A stretch of DNA of 64,000 nt from Vanilla planifolia (lineage: Eukaryota > Streptophyta > Magnoliopsida > Asparagales > Orchidaceae). Under the pieces are notes generated by a model. That model ran no database searches. It had not been told where the DNA came from and saw nothing but the letters and a program-made list of their open reading frames with translations. This document shows positions 1 to 14,450 of the stretch, one piece after another (position 1 is the stretch's first letter; every line of letters begins with the position of its first letter). The DNA is taken from the NCBI GenBank assembly GCA_023846275.1, contig CM043870.1:10177527-10241526 (forward strand), in the 5' to 3' direction. Position numbers and translations under genes: made by a program.

Positions 1-455
1 GAAAGTGAAAATGAAGATAATCAACCAAAAAACCAATTGGTAGTGGAAACTCTTAAGGAGATTTCCTAGATTAAAGGATACCACCAACACTATCACCAAG
101 CTCCATTTGACCTTGGGATATCAACTTGGCTACATACAATTGAATCTTCCTTAAATTAGCTCTAGGTTGAAGTCATAGAAAATCATCTACAAACTCAGAC
201 TTAGCTAAATTCACCATTTGAAGTAATCAACAACTTCACCTCCAAGTTAGAGAGTAGATCTCAATAACCTTCTAAACTATCTCTAGTGGATATCATAATG
301 ATAATGTGAATTTTATGAGGTTGATGTAATGATAACCTTGAATTAATTTTTTTTAGAATGAAAAACATTTTGAATGGTTCTCTTTTGATCTTTCTTTTTT
401 TAATTGGTAAACCAATTACAAAACCAACTATAAATTTTAAGTATGGGAGAATATT
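1..455. other. Unassigned left flank
   Basis: AT-rich DNA left of the first LTR. No protein similarity was recognised on either strand. The only notable open frame (261-485, minus) is short, lysine- and isoleucine-rich, and matches nothing I know. The sequence may belong to an older repeat that continues outside the window. Confidence 0.5.
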
Positions 456-1902
456 TGTTATGCTTTGCCTAGCAATCTGAGACAATAATCAAAACAATAT
501 AACTCAAAAATACAAAAATACTTATTCATAATAGAGTGTAAAAAAACCTTAAAGATGCAACTCAATTACAAGAAAATGACCAACTTTGATAAATTCATAA
601 TCTATAAATTATAGATAATTGAATAAATAGCCATGCAAAATATTCCTCAAAGCTACCAAAAAGGTTCCACAACAACTACAATAATGTTCTTATACAAAAT
701 TGATTCACAAAGGTACAAATGCAATTATGCTATATAAAATGTCATCATAGAACTCTTAAAATAAAATAATCTCTCTCTTTCTCTTTTAGAGACTTATGCC
801 TTAAGCCACTAAATACAACCAACTATATGTGAAAGTATATCTTGAACTATAATATAAATAGATAATGAACATAAAATATTCAATAAGTAGAGGAATAACT
901 ATATGTAAATAGTATGAAATATGATAAACAACATATAAAAAATAGTAAGAGTAATAATAAGAACACATTGCATATAATGAGTATAAAGAATGTGTTGAAA
1001 TCATCAATTATAAACTCATATGCATCATACTTATGTATGTATACTAACATATGGTATTAATATCATAAAACATCTTTCATGTCATATCTTACTTTTTCTA
1101 ATTTATCAAAATTCTCATAGCTTTTTCATATTACTTATATCTTTTCACTTTTCTCGAACTTGATCATTATCCTAACTCCTTAAGAACTTATATTATTCAT
1201 CTCATATCAAATCTCTATAGCATCAATCATATCTCTAGACTTCTATTAATAACAGGCTAGGAAATTGAATAATCTCTCCCTTATCTATCAATGTCATGAA
1301 TTGAAGTACTAACAAAAAAGGTCTTTCCTTATCATTATCTTATATCAAAGTACTAATGATTAAAGGAATGAGGTTTGATGTCATCCTAATCATGAAACCT
1401 CCATCAAACATCACCCTATATAAAGTAGTAATCATAATAGAGTTGTTATCTATCATTAACCAAAGTTTTAGGAGCTCTAGGTGTAGATACTCCAAAGCAT
1501 TCTTTTGCTTGCTATAGCTCACTAAAGCACTTCCAAACTCTCCCTTGACCATCCTAATTGAATCTCACTTCCCCTCCCTCTCCCAAGTCTTATTCTTCTT
1601 TTTCCTTTCTAGAGGATTCTCAAACAATACTACAAGTAGCCCCTTATTGGCTCACGAAAGGAATATATATATTCCAAAGAAAATTTGAACTCTAAAAATT
1701 TTGATCCATACACAAAAAATTCCTAATATGAAGCTCTTCTTGATTTTATGCTCAAATTAATATTCTAAGATACTTACAACTTATCACATTATCTAAGGCG
1801 CATTAAAGTTCAATGATTTCTTAAATTTAGATTAACATAATAAAATATTAGAATCATAATACAAATACAAGTATAATTTGTATTTAAATATTTAGATATC
1901 AC
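456..1902 (-). repeat. Left LTR (3' LTR) of the minus-strand gypsy
   Basis: The LTR is about 1.45 kb. It begins TGTTAT like the right copy and ends next to a purine tract that reads GGGAGATTGTG on the minus strand, a common gypsy PPT/LTR junction. About 590-1140 matches 5790-6340 in order (for example the shared string ctaccaaaaaggttccaca and the tctctctttctctt tract). Its right third (about 1470-1790) also resembles the LTR-like repeats ending near 9.1 and 12.5 kb. Confidence 0.7.
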
Positions 1903-4900
1903 AATCTCCCTATATTGTAAAATTATCATCCCAAAATTTAAAAATACTTAATACACATATTAACTTTAAGTTCTCAAGTTACTTCTCATTTAGTTTGATT
2001 GCTCTAGAATACCCTGATCATGAGAATAACTTTTCTCTTAGTCCTTTTCTTGCTTAATTAGAATTCAGATCAACTATTCCTATTATGACACATTTGGATG
2101 AATTTCAGTCTCTTATAAATCATATCAAACAATATAAGATGATCTAGGAATACATTTTCTCAAAGACAACATGTGAAAGATATTGTGAGCTCTAGGTGAC
2201 TTTGGAGATAAAGCGACTTTATAAGTAATAGAATCCACTGTTTCAAGAATTTGAAAAGGCACAATAAACTTGGTCTTAACTTTCCAATTTTGTAAAATAT
2301 AGTATTGCCTTTAGGGGTTTCTCTTTGAGAAAAACAAACCCACTATTTTAGAATTTCAGATTTTTATGCTTTACATCAAAATATTTTTTTGTAATTCATA
2401 AATACTCTATATTCTATCTTTAGTTATTCATGTCTTATTAATGGCTCCTTTAAAAAAGAGTAATTCTAATGCTAACCTAAAAGCTATTATTATAAGTAAA
2501 TTCTATTAATGATAAAAAAACACTCTTAATAACCCTAAATCTAGAATGTGGTCTCATGAGATTCTCAAGTGTTTTAGCAATCCTTTCAATTTGTCTATTA
2601 AATTGAGGTTAAAATGTCATATATAAATCTCAACTATGTTTCAAAATTTTTATTCACATTTCTCCAAAAATGTATTGTGATTTTCAAATTTTTATAAAAA
2701 ATATCACTTTTGAAATATTATGCAATCTTATAATTTAATTAATATAAACTTGGGCCAACTACACTATAGAAAAATTCATTCTAATTATTAAGAAATATGT
2801 GAATTCAATCAATCTATCAAAAACTATCCAATATTCAATTATGTCTTACATGTGGTCTTAGTAATCCCATAATAAAATCCATAGCTATATATTCTCATTT
2901 TCATTTAGGAATTGATAATGGTTGCATCAATCTATTTGGCTTTTACTTTTCACCCTTAACTTAGAAAACAAGCCACTTCTTGACTCACTATATAACAGTA
3001 TTTTTCATACCTAGCCACCAATAACTATCTCTGTTCTTAATACATCTTATTTCCTCTAGGATCAACAGAATACTTTGAATTATGAGCTTTAAACAATAAT
3101 AACTATCCAAGCTATTGATGTGCATGAATATACAACTTACATTAGAATCTACACTTCAAACTCATAGAAAGTAAAATCAGATTCTCAATTATCCTTGACT
3201 CTTTGCATCAACTTTTAGAATTCCTCATCTTGGAGTTAGTACTATCTAATGAACTCAGGTGAATCTAGCAATCTACAAAGTTGGTAAAGCAAATCCACAT
3301 TTCTTTATATGACTCTTTCTAATTATGAGTTATTAATTTTAAAGAAATTTATTTTTGTTTAAGTTAATCCATAAGAGAATTTACAACAATTGTTTTACTC
3401 AGAATATCTACAAATAATGTTAACTTTACAAAATAATGATTGATAATTGGATCATAATCCTTAATAAATTACAGTCTTCATTTTTGTGTAAATTTAATTT
3501 TTTAAGGCAAACTGATATTTCAAGCTCCAATAATCTATGAATACTTCACATTTCATCTCATATTGATAAGATCTCTACATTTTCGAAATAAAAATTATGA
3601 AAATCAATTTTAGATCTTGCACTAGATATTTCTTCTCATGATGTTTCAATTTCCTCAAAGCATTACCTATAACTCTATCACTTTTGGATTATTACACACC
3701 TTAGCTATTGAAGGGAATTATCATGAAAGATTTAATATCCTTTAGATCCTTCAAGCAATAGTAAGGATAAAGTAGCAGTTAGCTTCTCTTCAATTTTAAA
3801 AAAGTATCATCATAATCAGCTTCCCATTCAAATTTCCAGGCCATTTAAATTAGTCTCATTAATGGCAATACAATTTTAAAAAAATCCCTAAAGAAACTTT
3901 TTGCAATATCCAATTAGGCTTAAGAAACTTTGAATTTTGAGTACTATAATGGGTCTAGGACAATCCATAATGGTAACAATCTTTTAAGGATCTATAAAAA
4001 TGCTAACTACACTTACCACAAATACCAAGAATACTATACTAAAAAACTAGAATTCATACAACAAAACTTATCATATAGCTTATGTTCACTCAAAATCTAT
4101 GAAATAATGTCAAATGATTAATAATCAATCTATTCCCAAAATAATATCAAATTCAAATAATAGCAAGATAAAAAATTCCACAAAAAATCTCTAACATCCC
4201 ATCTTCATTTCACCGTAAATAAATCTATCTACTTAGAACTCACTCCCATCAATAACCTTACCAATAAAGGATTAGTCATTTGTTGCAATTTAATGACTAA
4301 TGTGTCAAGCACTCAATGAGACATAAATGAATGATAGACACCATATTCAAATAAAATAATCAATAGTAAGTACTAAAAGCATACAGTACATGTTATCACA
4401 TGTATGACATGAAGAATATCCTACTAAACGATTACATAAACTCTAGACTAGCCTTCTTATCCTACAAATTACCTTAACTCATGCTCATTGATGCTAAAAT
4501 TGATACACTAACTCTACCCCTATCAGACCTTTTCTAGTGGCATCACAACAAAAACTTTGTGTAGTGGAAGCTACCAGCAATCTTGCCTAAGAATAAGACC
4601 TAGCTATATGACTTAATTTCGTAGAACTCAGTGTCAAGGCTACTCACCTTGACTCTACCAATAGATTTCACAATATAATCTTTCACAATCTACACATTGA
4701 AGCATTTACTATAAAAGAATCTATCAAACATTCATCCAACCTTTCATTTATGAAAAGTTTTCTTAAAAGGGTTAGAACTTTTAATTGGAAAGGATGCCTC
4801 TTTCTTTATTTCCACTATTTTGCAAGCCTTAAGACCCTCCAACTCTTGCTCTAGCAACATTGCTTACTCTATAAGCTTAGCATACTCAAAAATTCTATAG

Positions 4901-5629
4901 GAGATCAAAGCATATTTGATAGACTCTTTTAGCCATTAGTCAGAAACATAACATTTTTACTCCTTGTGATTCACCACAAGTGATGCAGAACAAGCTAAGA
5001 AAGAAAACTTTCTTTCATAATTAATTACAAACATGACTCGTTATGTTAAGCCTAATAATTTTTCTCTTATTTTTTCTCTTACAGATGGAGACACAACATT
5101 TTTCAAAGTCCTCACAAGAAATTTCTTGTGTCAACCGATCTCTAAAACAATCGTGGTTGTGAGATCCCACCAAAAAATAATGACTGCATCAAAAACCAAT
5201 AAAGTGGCACTTTCTTATATTGTGGATAAGATAATCCCAAGAATATTTGATTCAACTGGCTCAACCAACTTTCTACTATGATGGGATTAAATCATCTTGA
5301 AAAGCTTGAAGGATGCATCTTGTGAATTACTCCACAAATTTATTTGCTCAAAAGCCTTCTTTATAACTTCCAAGATGTATGAACAAGAGGAATGTACCTA
5401 TACTAGGGTATTATGCTCACATAACCCTCTCTTAGATCATATTCCTCTCTTTACACTGTCTTGGGCTTATATTTGCTCTAAATCTCTTATAGCTTTTCTT
5501 TCTAGATCTAGAATTATATGAAATTTCCAATCAACCTTTTAATAAAAGATAATACTCACTATAAAAACAAGGTCATGTGTATGCTATTCAACATAGTTAC
5601 TCAAAAGCCTCCTAGGTTCTTAACATCAA

Positions 5630-5643
5630 GCTCTAATACCACC
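5630..5643 (-). other. Primer binding site (tRNA-iMet type) of the minus-strand gypsy
   Basis: The minus strand reads GGTGGTATTAGAGC, one base from the common plant PBS core TGGTATCAGAGC. It lies directly beside the start of the right LTR, which fixes the element's orientation as minus. Confidence 0.7.
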
Positions 5644-6720
5644 TTGTTATTTCTCACCTGATTGTGCTATAAAATAAAATGGATAATACAACTTGAAAAT
5701 AAAAAATATCATATCATGGTAAATGTAGTGAAATCTTGATGGCACGACTTAAATTTTAGCAAAGGTAACAAAAAATCATTGATGAATCCATAATATAGAG
5801 ATAATAAAAAACTAAATAAATATCCATGCATAGTATACTTTAAAGCTACCAAAAAGGTTCCACAAAAACCATAATAGTATTACTATACATCTATTCATAA
5901 ACATATAAATATAACTCTTTGACAAAAAGTCCTAACAAAGTTTTTAAAATAAAGTACTCTCTTTCTCTTTCTCTCCCTCAGAGCCTTATGTGGTAAGCCA
6001 CTAAGTACCCTTAGTTTTGTATGAATCTATATCTTAACCTATAATGTAAATAAGTAATATTTATAAAATTCTTGATAAAAATGAATACTTATAAACTAGT
6101 AAATAATATGAAAAGTAACAAATAATATGTTGATAATAATAAAAGTCATAATTAAAATGCATGGCATTTAATGAGTAAAAAGAGTGTGCTAAATTCATCA
6201 CATGTAAACTTATTTGCAAAATGCTCATATATGCATACTCATCATGTAGTACTCATATCATATGGTACTAATATCATAACACTTCTTTCATATCACATCT
6301 TACTCATTCTCATTTCTCATAATTCTTGTAGATTTTTCATTTTTTTTTCATCTTTTCTATTTTTCTAAGCCTAATTTCTCTTTATTGATCATTATCCCAG
6401 TCTTTGGGATCTCGTGTCATCTTATATGTTAAATATCTCAAAATCTCTATTAATAGTTAGCTAAGCTATTAAATCATCTCTTTTCTTTCTATCACTGCCT
6501 TATATTAAAGTATTAAAAGAAATTGGTCTCTGATTATCATCACTTAACACCAAAGTATTAATAATAGTAGAAATGAGTCCCAATGACATCTCAATTGCAA
6601 AACAACCTCTTAACATTATCTTATACAAAATACTAATGATAGTGGGGTTTATTTTTATGATTACCCTATACCAAAGGTTTTTATCACATCATATTAGGAC
6701 AAGTATGGGATATATGGTCA
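5644..6720 (-). repeat. Right LTR (5' LTR) of the minus-strand gypsy, partial
   Basis: This copy starts TGTTATTTC after the PBS and aligns collinearly with the left LTR from 456 to about 1400. Beyond about 6.7 kb the match is lost. The sequence resembling the LTR's right third appears only at 8.7-9.1 kb, so this LTR was either interrupted or rearranged. Confidence 0.6.
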
Positions 6721-6862
6721 AAAGAAAATCTTAGTATTTTTTTTAATTTTCTTCTTTCTCATGATCATGTAGATTATCAAGCTCATATAACATCTCTTTT
6801 CATTTGATTTTATTATCATATTTTATATCACTTTCTTGTTTCATGTTTTGATACTTATATAG

Positions 6863-8159
<1,297 letters not shown>

Positions 8160-8160
<1 letters not shown>

Positions 8161-9110
8161 TGAGCTCGACATATAATATGTCAAACACGACAAACAATAT
8201 GTTATTCTCAATTGTACTGCATACCCACATAACAAACAAACAATTCTGAGCTCTTTCGCCTTGCTCTGAAGCTAAACATATAGTATGTTAGTTTTAACAT
8301 AGGGTATATTCTTTTCAAGACACCATGCATGAGGCCAGACGGATTATCTGCTACTCTTTTTACTCTTTGTTGTTAAGCTAAACAAACTATTGAATATTAT
8401 TGTACAATCTAAAATCTTGTAGAAATGGTTAGGCTTATGCAAAATATTAAGCATACCATTTGTTGGTGCTCAACATACAATACATTGGACCAAGCATATA
8501 ACAGGCTAACCCTTTACAAACAGTATCCAGGAACAAATAATAGCTTCAACTTCATCATATTTGACCCAATTCCTATCTAATAGAAAATCAATCCTTGAAC
8601 AACTAAAAGAACATCATAAATGCAACCTAAGAAAGAAAACTACCAAATAAAATCATAACTTTAGCTAGCTCCATGTGTCGAACAAGATCAACCTATTATC
8701 AACTCATCTTGTCGAAGCTTTAGGAGCTTTAACCACAACTACTCCTAAGCAAGCCTTAGCACCAACAACTCATCAAAACTCTTCCCAATTCTCTCTTCAA
8801 CTTCCTAACTAAATCTCTTAATTCCTCTCCCTCTCCTAAGTTCTTATTCGCTCTCGTGTCAAGACAATTCTCAAATAGTGTTTCAAAAACACTTTATTGG
8901 CTCAAGAAAGGAATATATATAATCATTTAAATTGTAAAATAAGAAATATTATTTAATAATTTAATATTTTTTAATTATCCCAAGAAACTCCAATGAACAT
9001 ATGAAAATTAAAATCTATAATTAAAAAATTTTCATATGAATCTTTGTTGAATTGTGTACTTAATTACTATTATGAGGTACTTACAATAGAAAAAGAAATA
9101 TGACAACACC
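8160..9110 (-). repeat. LTR-like direct repeat, copy 1
   Basis: About 0.95 kb that matches 11,630-12,510 in the same orientation along its whole length (shared strings include actttagctagctccatgtg and tattggctcaagaaag). Its right third also resembles 1470-1790 of the left gypsy LTR, including the ctccctctcc tract followed by ttctcaaa and ttattggctcacgaaag. It is best read as an LTR fragment of a related gypsy family. The orientation is inferred from that resemblance. Confidence 0.55.
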
Positions 9111-9120
9111 AACAATCTAT

Positions 9121-11250
9121 ACTTTGATAATGACAAAAGGGAACTATTGCCTAAAATAACAAAAACAAAAATGTATAATTAATAAATATTTTATGCACAT
9201 ATGCCTTATTGTTAGTTATGTGCTTCTGTTATTTGTTGAGCATAAAATTATTATATAATTTTCATACTTTGTATTGTTCAAATATTATGCATAAATTATG
9301 GGCGACTTTTATTCCTTGTTTTATATTTAATCTCTTATACTTAAAAGTTTGAATTATAAAAATGGGAGAGATTATTGAAACTTATGAGCATTAAAGGTCA
9401 TATCTTATTATGATGATAAAAAATTCTTTTAGTATTTATTCTATGAATTAATATATCTACTTAATGTGCTCTAAAAGTTATCCAAAAATAAGTAGACAGG
9501 TGGATGACCTATCATAAAGTGCTTGGAAAAATGCTCTAAAGTTACAAATCAAGATACACTTAAAGGAAAAGAAGGAAGACATATTAGTACCATGTTGATA
9601 ATGTGTCCAAAATATACTTCAAAAGATTTTATAACTACTAATGGCATATGTAAGGAATAAAAAATAATTTACTAAATTAATTCAAGAGCTTACATTACAT
9701 TACAGATAACCACTTTATCTTGTTTTGATTTAAGTACATAATTAAGGAAATAAGGACCTAATGATTCATCTTGAATTGCATGCACAAAGACTTTGGGTTA
9801 CCCACAAATGACTTTGAAAAAATAAAAAAGTGATTTTATAAGCATAAACATTCAAAGATTTTAGAAATTAAGTTTAAATAGACAATAAAGATAATTGTAT
9901 AAATTTGAATTTAATATGCAATGCGTGACCTACCACATTTGATATGCATACTACAGATGAGTTTGCTTTGTAGTTTAAAGAAGTAGTGTACACAAGTTGT
10001 TTGATCATACCCTAAAAAGAACATAAGAAACTCAAGATTTGTGTACAAAAGGTCATTTTTTACATATATTACATTTAAGTCATTTTGGTAAAGCACATTT
10101 GCTAACACATTATGCAAAGAAAGGTAGATCTAATGTTTCTACTCTTGTAAAGTATAAAACCATATGCATATAGTAGCATAGAATGAATAATAAATGTACA
10201 ACTTCCTAATAAAATGAAATGGAAGAGGATAAACAATACATCTTGTTGAGGATAAACAATGCATAGAATGAAATGGAAGAGGTCTAAGACTTGAGTATAG
10301 TGCATTATGTTTAATGTACAATAGATGTAGAGAAAAGTATGTCCTACTTATAATAAGTGCTTTCTAGTGTATAGTATATATGAAAGCTCAAAATGTGTAA
10401 TGACTAGTTTGACTAATATAGAACATTTATTATAGCTATTATATGATCATTATAAGTTGTTTAAGGAGAATTTTTAGGACTATTTGGCTACATAAACTAT
10501 GCCAAAAAAACTTAATATTGTTGATAATTGATTGTCAAAGGATTGATGCTCAACATCATTAATTAGGATATTAGTTTGTGAGCAATTTGAGAGGGCCATG
10601 TGCTTATCTTGCAATATTCATTCATTAAAAACTTATGAGAGGAAACCAAGTCTATATCATTGAAGAAGCATTCTAGTGCATGTACAAAGGTGTTGGACAA
10701 CATTACATCATCTACTCACTCCATCTCACCAAGATCTCTTGATTTAATTGGAAATAATAATTTTCAATCTATTAGCTTTTATGTTTTATATTTCTGAAAA
10801 ACATTTGGACTTGTGTTATAAGTTTTTAGTTGTTTTTGCCTAGCTTTACGTTGCTTAATGTAGAGAGTGGCCAAGCTCTAGGCTATTTAATATGAAGAGA
10901 ATTGGTTGAATTTAGGCTATTTAATGTACAAAGATTTGGCCCAGCTTTTAATTGTTTAATATAGTGTTAGTTTATCTTATCAACGAAAAAGCTTGTTTGT
11001 AATAAGTTTCTCCACCTAAAAGCAATGAATGAGTGAAGAGAGAAAAGAAGTTTAATACAATTTAGATTGGGCATAGATGTAAGGCCAAACCACCTAAAAG
11101 TGAAGTCAACTCATTTAGTTTGCATTTACATTCTTGCTTTCTTGTAGCTATAAATTGCCTTATAAATAAAAGAAAATGTCACTTAATTATTTTTAAAAAG
11201 AAAACTTGCACAAGAAATTTACCCTACCCACATTATTGTGCCTAGTTAAC
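9121..11250 (+). mobile_element. Ty1/copia (SIRE/Maximus-like) 3' end plus LTR, decayed
   Basis: At about 9121 there is a tttgataatgacaaaaggg block, and at 9359-9381 a purine-rich tract (aatgggagagattattgaaa). Both are typical of the untranslated 3' end of SIRE/Maximus copia elements, just before the 3' LTR. The following 1.85 kb would be the LTR. Its right part (about 10.98-11.2 kb) has the gcttgtttgtaataagtttctcc / ccaaaccacc layout often seen in these LTRs. No coding region remains. The boundaries are approximate and the family assignment rests on my memory of the lineage. Confidence 0.4.
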
Positions 11251-11629
11251 TTGACATTTTCAACATAATTCTAATCATGTTGGCACCATGTCAATTTAGT
11301 TTTAGTTGGTTTTAACTTAGCATAATACCAATTAAGGTTATGTCAATTCTTATTGACTTAGCATGCTTTGTTGTCAAATTTTTGGATGCTAAATCAACAA
11401 CTATCTATCAAGTTTATTTGTGAAGAACACGATCATGGAAGGAATCAGAGAATGCCAATTTTGGGCAAAAAGTTTGTACTTAACTTTGATTTTTGGATCT
11501 CAAGTGTGTGAATGAATAAACTCTTAGTTGTCCTTCACCATGAATAATGGCACTATGAACCAACCAATAATCTATTGAACGAATTAAGTTTGAATCAATT
11601 AGAAAGAAATATGTAAGTTTTTTTTGTAC

Positions 11630-12510
11630 GACATACCTACGCAATGAACAAACAATTTTAAGCTCTTCCACACTATTCTAAAGCTAAATATATAGTATGT
11701 TAGTTTCAACATATGGTACATTCTTTACAACACACCATACATGAGTCTACATAAATTGTTCGCTACTCTCCTTTTGCTATTAAACAAAACATATAATACA
11801 TTGAATATTGTTGTACCATCCTCTATCTTTTAGAAATAGATGACCTTATGTAGAAAATTAAACATATTGTTTGTTGGCACTCAACATACAACATATTGGG
11901 CTTAGCTTATAACATGCTAACCCTCTACATATAATATGTAAGATACAAATAATAGTTACAATTTCGTCAAATTCAACCAAATGCATATCTAATAAAAAAC
12001 CAACTCTTGAACAACTACAATAACATGTCAAATGCAACCTAAGAAATAAAAATATCAAATAAAATTATAACTTTAGCTAGCTCCATGTGTTGAAATAGCT
12101 TATCTTGTAAAAGTTTTAGGAGCTTTAGCTACAACTACTCATAAGCAAATCTTACGAGTTACAACTCCCCAAAACTCTTCCCAATTCTCTCTTCACATTC
12201 CTAATTAAATCGCACTAGCTCTCCCTCTCTCAAGTTCTATTATCCTCTCCTTTATCTAGAAGATTCTCAAATAGTGTTTCAAAAACCCTTCATTGGCTCA
12301 AGAAAGTAACATATATAATCCTTTAAATTGAAAAATAAGAAATATTATTTAATAATTTAATATTTTTTAGTAATCTAAAAAAATTTAAAAACTATTAAAA
12401 ATTAAAATCTATATATTAATAAATTTTTCATATAAAACTCTTCTCAATGATATATTTAAATAATATTATAAGATACTTGTAATAAGAAATGTATTTCAAG
12501 ACACTCTAAA
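11630..12510 (-). repeat. LTR-like direct repeat, copy 2
   Basis: Second copy of the repeat at 8160-9110, collinear and about 80% similar by eye. The pair flanks the copia-like segment, so the two may be LTRs of one decayed element or a duplication of one LTR around a later insertion. Confidence 0.55.
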
Positions 12511-12538
12511 ATTTAATGAATAGTAAAACAATAGTATC

Positions 12539-12540
<2 letters not shown>

Positions 12541-12574
<34 letters not shown>
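12541..12574. repeat. (TA)n microsatellite
   Basis: AT dinucleotide run of about 34 bp just right of the second LTR-like repeat. Confidence 0.9.
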
Positions 12575-12577
<3 letters not shown>

Positions 12578-14150
12578 CATATTATCCAAATTGTCATAAT
12601 ATTTTTTAAAAATAGAAAAGAAAATTTTAATGATTAATAGAATAATAAATTTGTATAAAAGATTTTCTTCATGAAAGGTATAAAGGATTGATAGAACATC
12701 CTTAATAGCATACTATGCACTAATCCAATACACCATAGGCATCATCTAGCACACAATACTTCAAACTTAGTATATCATAAGTTCTATGGACCAAAAATTC
12801 AAACCTTTGCTCTAAAATGGCTACTAAACTTGGTTTTAGATGTCTCAACTTTTACAACTATTATGAAAAGACGTGTATATTTTGTAATTTTGAATAAAGT
12901 TTGTCAAACAAAAAAATTAATTCTTGTCACAAAATTTTTGAATTTCTCGTTGAATTTTAACCAATTTTCAAATTCATTGAGAATTAAAAATATAAAAGAA
13001 TAAATAATAATAAATCATCACTTCTACTTGTCCTTACATTGCTCAACAAAGCTACAAATAATTGGTCAATTCATAATCAATTTATTTGGTTGAAACTATT
13101 TTGGTTTTGCTAGTACCAAAGGAATTAAGATTAAAATCCTTTTCTATTATTACGTTAAGGTGGCTGTAATGGCTCTCATATAGTTTGAAAACCAATAAGG
13201 ACAAATTCTATAAAAGTTGCATTTGAGATGATTTGCTTTTATTTTATTTATTACTTGTGCATGTACATAGGTATAGTTCCTTGGATGTTCAAAAGATTTA
13301 TTGTTTTTTTTATTGTTTTTGTTGTTGTATTACTAAGAACAATAAAGGAAACTACTTGTTGGAACACAACTTGAAGTTATAACAATACAACTTTTAATTG
13401 AACAAGCAAGAAATTAGGGAAATTAAGAAAAAAGCATCGAGCTCACACAAAATCTGAAGAATAAATAATAAGATTATTATTGAATTATGATTCTTTTTAA
13501 TATTGATACTTACATATTACTAAAAATTACAAACATTAATTGACATAATTGAAAGAAGAAGATTAAGTAATAAAATATGATAAATAATGAACTTCCTTAA
13601 AAGAAATGAAGGAAAAATATAAAAAAAAATAAATTGAGAGATCGTTAAAAAATCCAACAGATAAATTTAACTAAATTATAATGTAAGTAGGTCTAATTAG
13701 TCAAGTATCAAAGCATGACATCCATTATGTATAATTACATGTTTTGATATATCAAATAGAATAAAATAAAAAATAAAAAATAAAAAGATAAATATATAAC
13801 ATAACAATACATAAGTGAAACAAAATTAAATACCTTGTTTAAAAAGGAAAGAAAATATAAATTAAAATTTTCCTTAGACCTCTCATAATTCTATGATATA
13901 TGACGAGTTTTGACATGTGATACTATGCACAACAAGCACTAGCTTTATACCATATCATGAGATGGCATTAGAGACCTCCATTACTAGTAGCACATGGTTT
14001 AAAGTCAATGTATAAAAATGATATATGATTGATATGATTGATCAGTTATGATATACTTAATAAGAGATTTACAAATGATGTGATGAGATATTATATAGAG
14101 ATAAAATGAGATATCATATAAACATATGATACAATCTTATATAAAACAAT
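12575..14150. other. Unassigned AT-rich DNA
   Basis: No coding similarity, LTR signature or RNA gene was recognised. Several A-rich patches (13.6-13.85 kb) and long T runs suggest heavily decayed repeat DNA. Confidence 0.5.
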
Positions 14151-14159
14151 ATGAGCCTA

Positions 14160-14450
14160 TCTACATATGTGTATAGATATACATCTATGTATGCATATAT
14201 GTATATATACATCTATACATATGCATATATGTATACATATATCTATATATATATACATATACATATATATGTACATATATATGTATATATATGTACATAT
14301 ATATGTATATATATGTACATATATATGTATATATATGTACATATATATGTATATATATGTACATATATATGTACATATATGTACATATATATGTATATAT
14401 ATGTACATATATATGTATATATATGTACATATATATGTAGATATATATAT
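14160..14450. repeat. Compound TA/TG/CA microsatellite with ATATATGTAC period
   Basis: About 290 bp built from alternating atatatgtac and atatatgtat decamers. The decamer is close to self-complementary, so long frames of Y, I, C, M, T and H codons stay open on both strands. They have no protein meaning. Confidence 0.95.

Larger units (their letters stand above)
456..6720 (-). mobile_element. Ty3/gypsy LTR retrotransposon, decayed, minus strand
   Basis: This fossil has two LTRs in direct orientation (left from 456, right from about 5644), a tRNA-iMet-type primer binding site next to the right LTR, and a purine-rich tract followed by the left LTR. Read on the minus strand, the order is right LTR, gag (about 5.3-4.7 kb), a retropepsin region (about 4.3-4.1 kb), reverse transcriptase and later domains, a chromovirus-like C-terminal tail (about 1.95 kb, FNFG-type motif), then the left LTR. 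The gag part resembles plant gypsy gag (WL, WW-like spacing) and aligns with the gag of the minus-strand gypsy at 57.6-60.7 kb. It is broken many times and shorter than a complete element. The right LTR may run past 6.7 kb, but its end is obscured by a microsatellite. Confidence 0.7.

Noticed and set aside
1340-1552. 70-codon minus-strand frame
   Set aside because: It lies inside the gypsy LTR and has no known protein similarity.
5033-5521. Two plus-strand frames of 74-82 codons
   Set aside because: They are antisense to the gag region of the minus-strand gypsy.
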